Shown piece after piece: positions 18,456 through 26,729 of a DNA stretch of 64,000 nt (positions are counted from its first letter, which is position 1; each line of letters opens with the position of its first letter). Under the pieces are notes generated by a model. The model saw only the letters and a list, made by a program, of their open reading frames with translations, was not told the DNA's origin and searched no databases. A program made the translations under genes and the position numbers. Source of the DNA: Pontibacter deserti (GTDB lineage Bacteria > Bacteroidota > Bacteroidia > Cytophagales > Hymenobacteraceae); contig NZ_JALPRS010000001.1 of NCBI RefSeq assembly GCF_023630255.1, positions 434,001-498,000 on the forward strand, given 5' to 3'.

Positions 18456-19268
18456 TTATTGTTGATGTTTGAGTCTGAACAGAAGATCGTCCACCCGTTC
18501 AAGGCGGGACTGTAGTGTTATAACAGGTTGTTCTTTATTTATTAGGCTTCGGGTAGGGTGGGCGATGCTGTTTCTTAATTCATTTATAGAGTAAATCTTT
18601 TTCCATTCGTTACTGCCGTAACCTAGTTCTTTGTAAAGGTCAAACTTACTTATGATTTCAAAGAAGTCTTTCAGAAAGAGAAATTCTGTAATGTCAATTG
18701 CTAAATCAGCTGAATTTAGCTCTTTATAGCGCTCTAAATTATCTTTTAAATAATCATTTCGGTTCGCTTTTTCTTCTAAGTAATTGAAGATCTGCTGCTC
18801 CTGTAAATTACACTTTATAAAGCCGCTTAACGTCCTTTCAAGTTCGCAGATTAAACTAAAAATATAAATCTGTACATATCTGTTGTTCAGGTCGCTTACA
18901 GTAACCAGCCCTGATACCTTGCCATGAAGGGTCAGGAAATAGAATACCCTATCGTTTAAAGCAAAGCTCCAGATCAGTTCTTTTATACTGGTATCTAGTG
19001 GTAAGGTGTCTTTATACTTTATGCGGTGTCTGTTAGTCTGGCTATAATCGTGTGGGGTAGCTGTTTCAAAGTACTCATATGTATGGCCATCTGCAGCTAC
19101 AATTGGTAACACATTAAACTTGTTTTGCTGCATGATCTGCAGATGATTACTGGTATTATTGTCTGCAGTATCCTGAACTATAGATGTCCAGTTATTTTTA
19201 CTAACCCCTATAGTTGCCGCTGTAATTTTTGCACTTCCATCTTGCTGGTAGTAGAATTCTTCAATCAT
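18456..19268 (-). CDS. CBS-pair and HEPN-domain protein, 270 aa
   Basis: The N-terminal half looks like a CBS pair: a first repeat around LQIMQQNKFNVLPIV (about 43-57) and a second around LDTSIKELIW...HGKVSGLVTVSDLN (about 92-128). CBS pairs bind adenine nucleotides. The C-terminal half is all helical and ends in ELRNSIAHP (Arg232, His237), the RNxxxH signature of HEPN domains, which often act as RNases or nucleotide-transfer partners in defence and toxin systems. A nucleotide-sensing CBS joined to a HEPN effector is a plausible defence architecture. It lies between hsdM and two nuclease genes, about 100 bases from each, all on the minus strand. Confidence 0.6.
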   Translation of the reverse strand: MIEEFYYQQDGSAKITAATIGVSKNNWTSIVQDTADNNTSNHLQIMQQNKFNVLPIVAADGHTYEYFETATPHDYSQTNRHRIKYKDTLPLDTSIKELIWSFALNDRVFYFLTLHGKVSGLVTVSDLNNRYVQIYIFSLICELERTLSGFIKCNLQEQQIFNYLEEKANRNDYLKDNLERYKELNSADLAIDITEFLFLKDFFEIISKFDLYKELGYGSNEWKKIYSINELRNSIAHPTRSLINKEQPVITLQSRLERVDDLLFRLKHQQ

Positions 19269-19366
19269 AGCTGACGAGGTTTGGTTTACATGAACTTGAT
19301 ACGAACCAATCAGATTAAGTACTACATAAAAACAGAAAGAGCTGCCCTATGGCAGCTCCCTTAACT

Positions 19367-20566
19367 TTATGCAGGTGTAGTTTCTATAAAAGCTTCAACT
19401 TCACACGCTGCGATATATTCTTTAATCTCTAGCCAGAGTTTTCCGACATAGCCATGTCTGAACTCAGGCTTTATAAGCTTTAAGGTATTTGGGTTATTGA
19501 ACTGTTTAAAGTTTATTGGGTCCGAGAAAACTTTCTTGCCGAGCCATCGCTTCTCTTGTTGCGTGTCGTTTAATCTACTTATACTTTGAGCAAGTGCTGC
19601 GTATTTGGAAGTCCCGCTAGCATCTCGGTCTTCTCCGTTCCCTAATACAGTTATACCATAATATAGGTCACCAATACCTCTCTGTATGAAAAGGCAAATT
19701 TGGTCGTTACCATTTTCCCCCAGCTTCAGCATAATACCATACCAGGGGTTGCCTTTCTTTTTCTTTTTAACAACGTCTTTCACCTTTTCCCAAGAGACTT
19801 TACGAGTCTCTAGTATAGAACCTGGCATATCTAGTTCTATTAGATGGCACAGTTCCTTCCAGAAGTTCCACTCTGCTTGTATCTTAACTTTGTTCCAGCT
19901 TTCAACAATCTTAGCTGCGTTTAGAATATGGTCTTCTTGTTTCAGAAGCTCTATCACTTCATCCGTTTCTTTGTCGTTCATGGTTGTGCCTGTAATTTTG
20001 CGGATAATGTTTTCATACTGTTGTAGTGTTTCGTGTAGGTAAGGCACATTTGTAACTTCCTGTTTACAGTCCTCAATCCATTTCAGAATATCTTCTTTAT
20101 AGGAGATGGTTTTGATTTCGTCCTTACTTAATGCTCCGCGTGTGTATTCGTCTGGGGTTCTGCCATCTACAGTCAGATAAACAAGCAGGGGAGTAGCGCC
20201 TTCTGCTATCATTGTGTTGTGATACCTTTCTAATTGCCTTTCCTGATCTGGTGCCCAGATCTTATTTTCAACTACAATAGCATTGCTGCCTGACCTAACC
20301 AGTATGTCAATTTTTCGGTACTCCCTCTTGATATTCGGAGATGCAAAGTCAACCACATTTCCCCCGCACAATTGAATGAATTTATCCAGAAACAGGCGAC
20401 CCTGTCCATGTGAACCATTAGGGTTAAGCAGCTCAGCTATAAATTTTGAATGCAGGTGTACCTCGTCGGAATGACTTCTGAGCAAGCTAAAAAGATTGAT
20501 TCCTTTTTCTGCTTGCGTGGAGTATTTATGGCTGATGTCTTCAACCTTCTCTAAAAGTGTTTTCAA
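19367..20566 (-). CDS. PD-(D/E)XK nuclease family protein (PDDEXK_4-like), copy 1
   Basis: The protein (399 aa) matches the PDDEXK_4 pattern: an entry block FSLLRSHSDEVHLHSKFIAELLNP (about 26-49 in two parts), then the nuclease core with Asp87 in KIDILVRSG and Glu100/Lys102 in AIVVENKIW, followed by DQERQLERY. The remaining 250 residues are mixed and match the next gene in layout, including a C-terminal KPEFRHGYVGKLWLEIKEYI. It is a close paralogue of the next gene, 25 bases away on the same strand. Proteins of this family are frequent in defence islands, usually annotated only by the nuclease domain. The catalytic set is intact. Confidence 0.8.
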   Translation of the reverse strand: MKTLLEKVEDISHKYSTQAEKGINLFSLLRSHSDEVHLHSKFIAELLNPNGSHGQGRLFLDKFIQLCGGNVVDFASPNIKREYRKIDILVRSGSNAIVVENKIWAPDQERQLERYHNTMIAEGATPLLVYLTVDGRTPDEYTRGALSKDEIKTISYKEDILKWIEDCKQEVTNVPYLHETLQQYENIIRKITGTTMNDKETDEVIELLKQEDHILNAAKIVESWNKVKIQAEWNFWKELCHLIELDMPGSILETRKVSWEKVKDVVKKKKKGNPWYGIMLKLGENGNDQICLFIQRGIGDLYYGITVLGNGEDRDASGTSKYAALAQSISRLNDTQQEKRWLGKKVFSDPINFKQFNNPNTLKLIKPEFRHGYVGKLWLEIKEYIAACEVEAFIETTPA

Positions 20567-20591
20567 AGCTATACTTGTTAAATAATTATAT

Positions 20592-21815
20592 TTAAGCAGC
20601 TGGCTCGCCTACAGGTAGCTCAAAGCTTTCAAGCTCACAAATCTTTATGTAATCTTTGATCTCATTCCACAGCTTGTTAATATAATCTCTTCTATATTCA
20701 GGATTTACAAGCTTTATCGTATTTTCTTCTCCAAAATATTCAAGATTAATGTGCTCGCTAAACCAATTTCCAGCAATCCAATTTGCTTCTCTGTCCCAAT
20801 CACTTAGTTCTTTTAGTTTTGATGCCAGATCATTATAAATAGGAAGATCAGATACAGCTCTATTATTATTTTCATCAAGTATAGTTATTCCATAATACAT
20901 ATTGTCATCACCTCTTTCAATGTATAAACATATATCATGGGTGCCTATTTTCTTCACCGAGAACATTAACCCATACTGAAGGTTTCTTTTTCTACTTCTA
21001 TGGATAGCTACATCTAAACTATCGCCAGAAAATTTATGGTTTGGTAAAACTGTATATTCTCCTTCTACTTTCTTTTCTAATTCATTCCAAAAATCCCATT
21101 CAGTATACCACCTTACATGAATCCAATTATCTACAATTTTCTTAGCATGTAGCACATTATCATTTTTACCTAATAGCGCCATTAATTCAAGCATTTCTTC
21201 TCTGCTCATAGAATTTCCTGTTAGTTCTTCAATTAAGTTTTTGTATTGGATGATGGTTTCTCTTACAGATGGGGTAAGTGCAGCTTCTTTTATACAGTGC
21301 CCTAACCAATTTCTTATATCTGCACTGTATGATAGTGTCAGCAGCAGACTGTCCAGATTGTCATTTATTTGTAGATCTCCTAAACTGTATCCACTTGGCT
21401 CTTTGCCATCTAATGAAAGGTAAATGATAAGAATATTTGCGGTTCCTTCTTTTACAATGGTATTGTAATACCTATCCAGCTGTCTATCCTGATCACCAGC
21501 CCATATTTTATTCTCCAGGATTATAGTAAGCTCTTTGCTGCGGATCAAGATGTCAATATTCCTGAACTCTCTGAATATTTCTGGTTGTGTGAGTTTTGTG
21601 GGTTCTACACCACACAGCGTAAGAAAGTGATCAAGGAATTTTCTTCCTAGTTTGTGAGAGCCTTCTGGATCCAGTAATTCAGCAATGAAATTAGAATGTA
21701 GGTTTACTTCGTCGTGCTTGTTAAGTAGCAAGCTAAAAATATTAAAGTCGTTCTGCTCCCTCAGCTTTTCATACTTATAGTCGATGATGCCGATTTTATC
21801 TAATAGTGTCTGCAT
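20592..21815 (-). CDS. PD-(D/E)XK nuclease family protein (PDDEXK_4-like), copy 2
   Basis: This 407-residue protein aligns with its downstream neighbour from end to end: MQTLLDKIGIIDYKY against MKTLLEKVEDISHKY, HDEVNLHSNFIAELLDP against SDEVHLHSKFIAELLNP, and NPEYRRDYINKLWNEIKDYI against the equivalent end. The nuclease core is kept: Asp88 in NIDILIRSK, Glu101 and Lys103 in IILENKIW, then DQDRQLDRYYN. Both ends carry a short acidic or proline-rich tail. The identity is moderate rather than high, so the duplication is old and both copies have been kept, which suggests distinct targets or a heteromer. It is preceded by the repeat protein at 21850. Confidence 0.8.
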   Translation of the reverse strand: MQTLLDKIGIIDYKYEKLREQNDFNIFSLLLNKHDEVNLHSNFIAELLDPEGSHKLGRKFLDHFLTLCGVEPTKLTQPEIFREFRNIDILIRSKELTIILENKIWAGDQDRQLDRYYNTIVKEGTANILIIYLSLDGKEPSGYSLGDLQINDNLDSLLLTLSYSADIRNWLGHCIKEAALTPSVRETIIQYKNLIEELTGNSMSREEMLELMALLGKNDNVLHAKKIVDNWIHVRWYTEWDFWNELEKKVEGEYTVLPNHKFSGDSLDVAIHRSRKRNLQYGLMFSVKKIGTHDICLYIERGDDNMYYGITILDENNNRAVSDLPIYNDLASKLKELSDWDREANWIAGNWFSEHINLEYFGEENTIKLVNPEYRRDYINKLWNEIKDYIKICELESFELPVGEPAA

Positions 21816-21849
21816 TAGGTTAAGCTTGTTAGTTAGTAAATCAGTTAGT

Positions 21850-22206
21850 TTAGTTCAAAAAATGACTAGCTCCTTCATCATCTATAAGCCCCTGCTGCTC
21901 TAAGTAAATCATTTCAGCATCTAAGATTTCTTGAAGTTCTTCGTAAGTGAGATAAATACCTTTTTTTGCACATAGGTTAATGATGAAGTATTCCATAGCT
22001 TCCTCATCCAACTTAGCTGGTATGTGAATGGGAATATCAACAATAGAAGGTTTGTTGCTGGCAATACCTGAAAGCTCAAGAAATTCAAATTCAGCATCTA
22101 GAATTTCTATAATATCATCATAGGAAAACTTGTTCTGTAGCTCCACTGAAATGTTACTTAACACTATTTCTGCGGCATCTTCTACAATATATTCTGGTTC
22201 ATTCAT
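21850..22206 (-). CDS. Small acidic protein with internal duplication, 118 aa
   Basis: Two copies of one unit are visible: YDDIIEILDAEFEFLELSGIA (about 29-49, given in part) and YEELQEILDAEMIYLEQQGLI (about 87-107). Both share the pattern Y-[DE]-x-[IL]-x-E-I-L-D-A-E-x-x-[YF]-L-E-x-x-G. A linker with IPIHIPAKLDEEAMEYF joins them. The protein is very acidic and soluble. I recognise no family. It lies 34 bases upstream of the second nuclease gene on the same strand, so it may be an antidote or adaptor for the nucleases, but this is position only. Confidence 0.65.
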   Translation of the reverse strand: MNEPEYIVEDAAEIVLSNISVELQNKFSYDDIIEILDAEFEFLELSGIASNKPSIVDIPIHIPAKLDEEAMEYFIINLCAKKGIYLTYEELQEILDAEMIYLEQQGLIDDEGASHFLN

Positions 22207-22258
22207 CTCTATAAATTTTAGTTTCTAATTAGACGCTAAGTGATATAAGCGAAACTGC

Positions 22259-22984
22259 TTAGGCTGTCTCTAAAACCAATGGGTTGTTTAGTTCTTCCCT
22301 AATCTTTGGTGCCCTGCTATAAGTATCTAAGAAGTTTCCTTTTCTAGGCTTAGGCTCCATCTCCAAATGTATTTTCTGGTTGCTGAGTAGCATCAGGCCA
22401 AAGCCATTCTGCCTGCAAAGAGAAATTAAGGTCTGAAGATGACTTCTTCTGCCGTTGGAGGTAAGGGTAGCCAGTAGGTTATCCGCATGTTTTGAGTAAA
22501 CAAGCCATTGCTCGTTTGCTGGATACTGCTTAAGTTGCTCTACCACGCTGTTTAGTCTGTGGCGGTTTAAGTCCAGCCTGTCGAACAGTACTATAAAACC
22601 TACTAGCGATAAAAAGAAAAGTGGGAACGCACTTAGAAGGACAATCCACCATTTTAAATCTAGCAGAGTGAAGCAAAGTACTGCAGCACCTAAGGTAAGA
22701 CTGCCAGCTGCTAACAAGCTATTCCATCCCAGTCTATCTTCATTAACAGAGGAGGTAAGTGCTTGCAAGGTCTTGTGGGATTTAGCCTCCATGCTGACGG
22801 TATAAAATTGTCCTTCATTGGTCTGAAAGCAAATCAGCCCATCGGCACGTTTTCCTCCTTTTTCTTTTTTTGTCCAGGCTTCCGTGCAGGCATATATGTT
22901 GTTTATGCTTCTTTGTTGCTGATAATGTTTTTTAAGCGCTTCCAGGGCTTTGTCCTGTATCGTCTTTTCTTTGAGTTTACTCAT
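22259..22984 (-). CDS. Membrane-anchored protein with nuclease-like N-terminal domain, 241 aa
   Basis: Residues 1-80 include KRADGLICF (Asp48) and YTVSMEAKSHKTL (Glu66, Lys68), spaced like the D...ExK core of the PD-(D/E)XK/Mrr fold. Two hydrophobic helices follow (about 90-108 and 112-133: LAAGSLTLGAAVLCFTLL, WWIVLLSAFPLFFLSLVGF). A cytosolic C-terminal domain of about 100 residues comes last, with ANEQWLVYSKHADNLLATL and RRSHLQTLISLCRQNGFGLMLL. The C-terminal part looks like a second, degenerate nuclease-like or Rossmann-like unit. This arrangement would tether a nuclease to the inner membrane. It precedes the repeat protein by 52 bases and probably shares its transcript. Confidence 0.6.
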   Translation of the reverse strand: MSKLKEKTIQDKALEALKKHYQQQRSINNIYACTEAWTKKEKGGKRADGLICFQTNEGQFYTVSMEAKSHKTLQALTSSVNEDRLGWNSLLAAGSLTLGAAVLCFTLLDLKWWIVLLSAFPLFFLSLVGFIVLFDRLDLNRHRLNSVVEQLKQYPANEQWLVYSKHADNLLATLTSNGRRSHLQTLISLCRQNGFGLMLLSNQKIHLEMEPKPRKGNFLDTYSRAPKIREELNNPLVLETA

Positions 22985-23028
22985 CTCTTGAATAGTATTT
23001 ATTGCAAATTCTCTTATAAATTAGGTAG

Positions 23029-23892
23029 CTAAACCTTTATGTTCCAGGTCACGCAATTCAGCACGCCACCTCCCATAGCAAGCTCAGCTGCCGGAACAGG
23101 AATAAGTTTATAGCCTTTTAATATTTTCTTTGCCTCCTGAAGTGCCGCTACATCTTCGGGAAGATCAAATTGTGGAAACAGTATGGTGCTCCCGATCCAG
23201 GCAAAGTTTATATAGCAACCTAGCGCAGTGTAGTCTCCTTCGCTATTTTTTACATCGGACGCAACTGCTGGAAAGTCAATTAGCTTTAGCCCCGTTGAGG
23301 CTAGCGCCTTCTGATATTTAGCCTTCCATGATGCACTTTCCGTGCTGTGGTTAGCCACTAATAGCGTGTGGTCATCTAAGAATCTTACCATGCCATCGGC
23401 ATGGCCGGTAAAGTCATAAGGTTGTTTAGGCAGCAGGTGAACATGCTCTACCAGTAATGTTTGCTTAAGTTTCTGAACAAGTTCTTCCTGTGGTATATCA
23501 TTGTCTTGCAAGATGACATTAGTTAGCACAACAGAATTTTTAGAGCGAACCAAATTGCCACCATCAAGCACCACCGGCGAGTTGCTTGTGTTAGTCTTTA
23601 CCGTTGGATGATATGTTATCTTATCGGTGTCTGTACGCAGGTGTTTATACTTCTTAGTCTTTAGATAACCTGGATCAAAAGTGAACTGTGTAAATTCATT
23701 TTTATTAATCTGCAGAGGCATATAATCCCTGCACCAAATATCTCCTGTGTTCTGAATGAACCCATAGTTGATACCTGCCTTGTGCAATGTCTTTTCAAGG
23801 CTGTACCAAAATGCATGTAATTCTAGCCTTTCTGTTATAAGGCTGCTGAAATAGACAAAGTTTGTTTCCTGATCTGTGATCATAAAGTGCAA
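23029..23892 (-). CDS. Agmatine / peptidyl-arginine deiminase family protein
   Basis: Family motifs are clear: IWCRDYMP (Asp56), LDGGNLV (Asp110), GHADGMVRF (His164, Asp166) and the C-terminal GGGVLNCVTWNI with nucleophile Cys280. These are the residues that bind and hydrolyse a guanidino group to give citrulline-type product and ammonia. At 287 aa it is shorter than usual agmatine deiminases (about 340-370), mainly at the N-terminus. Its stop-to-start neighbour is a UDG-like gene, the start being the very next base after that gene's stop. The substrate is unknown; a metabolic role is possible, but the position inside a defence island and the coupling are notable. MITDQ at residue 4 is an alternative start. 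Confidence 0.85.
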   Translation of the reverse strand: MHFMITDQETNFVYFSSLITERLELHAFWYSLEKTLHKAGINYGFIQNTGDIWCRDYMPLQINKNEFTQFTFDPGYLKTKKYKHLRTDTDKITYHPTVKTNTSNSPVVLDGGNLVRSKNSVVLTNVILQDNDIPQEELVQKLKQTLLVEHVHLLPKQPYDFTGHADGMVRFLDDHTLLVANHSTESASWKAKYQKALASTGLKLIDFPAVASDVKNSEGDYTALGCYINFAWIGSTILFPQFDLPEDVAALQEAKKILKGYKLIPVPAAELAMGGGVLNCVTWNIKV

Positions 23893-24537
23893 CTACAAGA
23901 TATGATTTAGCTCTTGATTAGCAGGTGTAGGGTTGATTAAGTAGCCCTGCTCTATCCACCGTCCAGCTACAAACTGGCAGAATGGGCCAACAACGCCATT
24001 TCTTGCCCCCCTGGATGGAGACCTTAAATATCTGACCTCTATTTGACGTTGTGGATTCTGGTTTATATACTGGACAAGATTAGTGAAGCAGTTTTCCCAA
24101 AAAGGAGGGAGAGTTTGCCGCGTGACACAGATTTGCTTAATGCTTGGATGATTCTCTAAAATAGCTGGTATATCATTTATAGTGACGTCAAATTGGGCTA
24201 ATTCATCATCCTTGAATCTACAGATCGCTTGCTTGTGAGCTTCATTTGCTGGATCTGCATTATTGATAGACTCTAATATGTCTGTAACAGCAATGTTATT
24301 TTTTCGGCAGAAATCGATCCAGTTGTTCCTGTTCCCATTTAGTAGTGAAGCTTCAAGATGTACAGTTGGCAGGATACACCAGAATTCATTACGCTGTGTT
24401 CTGCCGTAGAACCAGTCAGCATTGTTGTTCGGGCAAACACTCCATCCAGGATTAAATGTGCCAATGAATAATGTTTTTACCTCCCAGTCTACATATTGAA
24501 GCTGTAGGTCGTTTATAAACTTGTGGTGACAGGGCAT
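23893..24537 (-). CDS. Uracil-DNA glycosylase superfamily-like protein, 214 aa
   Basis: The start VKTLFIGTFNPGW (about 20-32) resembles the first motif of UDG-fold proteins (GxxPG-type loop), followed by ADWFYGRTQRNEFWCILPTV, a pattern known in a divergent UDG branch of Bacteroidota. A later YLRSPSRGARNGV may correspond to the second, DNA-gripping loop. The classic catalytic Asp in GQDPYH is not present, so it is not a standard Ung. It may excise or bind another modified base, or be catalytically changed. The gene abuts the deiminase gene with no spacing, so the two are likely made together. Confidence 0.55.
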   Translation of the reverse strand: MPCHHKFINDLQLQYVDWEVKTLFIGTFNPGWSVCPNNNADWFYGRTQRNEFWCILPTVHLEASLLNGNRNNWIDFCRKNNIAVTDILESINNADPANEAHKQAICRFKDDELAQFDVTINDIPAILENHPSIKQICVTRQTLPPFWENCFTNLVQYINQNPQRQIEVRYLRSPSRGARNGVVGPFCQFVAGRWIEQGYLINPTPANQELNHIL

Positions 24538-24636
24538 ATATGTTAATTAAAAGTGATTCTTGTTTGTAATTTTATATCAGAGATTGCTATACTTAAGGTT
24601 GGGGAAAGCTTAATAGATTTAATATCGAAGAAGGTG

Positions 24637-25203
24637 CTACCGCAGCTCGTTTCTGAACTTCTTGATAAGAGCAGGAGCCTCTAGTTTATCCCCATAAAGA
24701 AAAGTTTCTGAAGTCTCGTCAGGAAGCAGGTCCCCCAAATTAGAGCCGTATTTCTCTTTCAAAATGCGCCCGATCTCCATGAAGCGTTCAAAGCCTTCCC
24801 ACACCATTGGCTCTCTCCACACCTCCTGGCCCTGGTGTTCTATAATGTTATAATCTTCTCCTCTGATGGTATCAGACCTAAAGGTGAAAATGATGTGGTC
24901 ACCCTGGATGTCAGGTAATTCATCCGGGCTTTTGAGACTCAAGCGCCTGAATCTTTCCTTGAAATTAATCTCCCGTAGCTTTGCCTGTCTTTCTTCCTCT
25001 GTATCTCTTCTTAATGTAGCGGGGTAACCAAAGGGTGATGAAGATTCCACGATAGCCAGTATTTTGAAACAATCTGGGCATTCCAAATCCATTGCAATCC
25101 CACTAGCATTCTGGCAGGTATCCTTACCTAACCCTTTCCAACCACAAGATGGGCAGGTGAAAGAATAGGCTTTATAGTCAGTATATTTGATATGTAACGC
25201 CAT
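24637..25203 (-). CDS. Zinc-ribbon N-terminal protein, 188 aa
   Basis: The N-terminus carries CPSCGWKG and, about 20 residues later, a lone cysteine in DTCQN and CPDCFK, the knuckles of a zinc ribbon. The rest is unassigned: a basic helix (EERQAKLREINFKERFRRLSL), a strand region with IIFTFRSDTIRGEDYNIIEHQGQEVW, and a helical end with KLEAPALIKKFRNELR. No membrane or signal sequence is seen. It follows the phosphatase gene by only 2 bases on the same strand, so the two probably form one operon with shared purpose. Confidence 0.6.
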   Translation of the reverse strand: MALHIKYTDYKAYSFTCPSCGWKGLGKDTCQNASGIAMDLECPDCFKILAIVESSSPFGYPATLRRDTEEERQAKLREINFKERFRRLSLKSPDELPDIQGDHIIFTFRSDTIRGEDYNIIEHQGQEVWREPMVWEGFERFMEIGRILKEKYGSNLGDLLPDETSETFLYGDKLEAPALIKKFRNELR

Positions 25204-25205
25204 AG

Positions 25206-26135
25206 TTAGCAGTAGATGGGGTTGACATGGTAGAAATTATCGGGGTGCAGGCATTGCTCTCCGTTCCATCGGTATGCTACCAGCTTACCCATTTTGGCCA
25301 CACTATAATCCACGCAGCATACATTCTTTTCGTACACACTCACTTCAGCATCACCTTTTAGCCAGTAGTGCCCAAAGAACACTGGTTTCTCCGTTTCGTG
25401 GTATGGTTTATTTTGTCTTGCTAATGTAGTGGGTACTAGATCATCAACTAATGAGTCATAATCCTCCATGCTATACTTTCTGTAGGTAAGGTTCTCGGGG
25501 TTCAACCACCATTTGATCCGAAGCTCAGATCTTTTATGACCATCCTTGTCGTAGAAGAATAGTCCTTCTGGCATTTGTAGCTCCTTGCCTTTGAGTGTCA
25601 CTTCAATAGCATCATACAGTTTGGATTCCTTACTATAGTAACTAAGGAGCTGGTCTGTTAGCCGATCATTATAAAGGGTATCTCTGAGGTACTGAATTTG
25701 GTCCTCATCCCAGCAGGCATGTACTACTCTTAAGCCTTTTTCTTCATAGAAGAGCGGGAGTGTCTTGAACCACTCAATGTAGCTCTTATATTCTTCAACA
25801 TACTCTGCAAATTGATTCAGAGTCTCGTTATGCTGGTGCGTATTCTTTTCAGTACGCTCTCGCATATAGTTGCCGTCAGTATCTAGAGAGTTGAAAAGGA
25901 TTGCGTTGAATTCATGATTTCCCATTAAGGCAATTGCTTGTTCATGTTCTACCATTGCCTTTATAATAGCCAGTGTTTCCCTTATTTTAGGACCTCTGTC
26001 TATGTAATCCCCAACAAAAATAATCTTTCTCTCAGGGTGGCTATAGTATCCCTTGCTGTTGTCATAGCCAAGTTTCTGAAGCAGTTGCTCCAAAGCATCT
26101 GCATGGCCGTGAACATCGCCTATAATGTCGTACAT
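25206..26135 (-). CDS. Calcineurin-like metallophosphatase (PrpA/ApaH-like), 309 aa
   Basis: All metal-binding motifs of the PPP-type fold are present: GDVHG (6-10), GDYIDRG (42-48), GNHEFN (about 72-77), a later HACWD and GHYWLKG. The protein resembles bacterial serine/threonine phosphatases and bis(5'-nucleosyl)tetraphosphatases; which reaction it carries out cannot be told. The aromatic-rich insert between HACWD and the final His may shape the pocket. It is the first gene of the minus-strand group that runs into the zinc-ribbon gene 2 bases later. Nucleotide-cleaving phosphatases do occur in defence loci, so a nucleotide second-messenger substrate is one possibility. Confidence 0.85.
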   Translation of the reverse strand: MYDIIGDVHGHADALEQLLQKLGYDNSKGYYSHPERKIIFVGDYIDRGPKIRETLAIIKAMVEHEQAIALMGNHEFNAILFNSLDTDGNYMRERTEKNTHQHNETLNQFAEYVEEYKSYIEWFKTLPLFYEEKGLRVVHACWDEDQIQYLRDTLYNDRLTDQLLSYYSKESKLYDAIEVTLKGKELQMPEGLFFYDKDGHKRSELRIKWWLNPENLTYRKYSMEDYDSLVDDLVPTTLARQNKPYHETEKPVFFGHYWLKGDAEVSVYEKNVCCVDYSVAKMGKLVAYRWNGEQCLHPDNFYHVNPIYC

Positions 26136-26729
26136 GTTTTGTTTGTCTTGTAATAATTGATTACCTGTGCATTCAGCTCAAAGTTGAGTCTAGGTGCTAG
26201 GTTTCTACTCTATACACATTTGCAAAAAAACTCTCCTCAGGGGGCAGGTGTATCTGACTTTTGACTTCCCCTTTTTAGACTTTATCTCGTGTTGGCCCTA
26301 CAAGCATTTCTTTTTGTTATAACTTATTAACCGCTTCGGTACCTGTAGGTGATCTTATCTCAAGCAATTAGGTATATCCAAGTTGTAATATCTTTCTACT
26401 AGGATTAGCTGAAGCTTAAAGTTTTATTTTTGCTAACCTAATGACTCAGGTTAGATCTCAGCCATGAAATGAGTAGGTTGTCATGATGTACCTCCAGTAG
26501 TACAACTGGTAGATTCAGCTTGTGTTTCATAGGTTAACAGGGGTAATAGGAAGTGTATTAAGTTTTTACTATATTCGATATGCTAAATATACAAAAAGTT
26601 TGATTAGGTAGCCAAGCAGTGCAAACTTTTATGTATCATTTAACATCCAATTTTATAGAATATCAAATTAATAAGAATAGAGGTTAAAGCTCAATCATTA
26701 AATAACCTAGCAGATAGTTATTAATTTTT
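26136..26729. other. Intergenic stretch between divergent genes
   Basis: These 594 AT-rich bases separate the phosphatase gene (minus) from a small plus-strand gene. Both promoters should lie here. I see no open frame with a credible start, no tRNA and no insertion-sequence ends. The length and lack of structure would fit remnants of lost genes. Confidence 0.5.
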
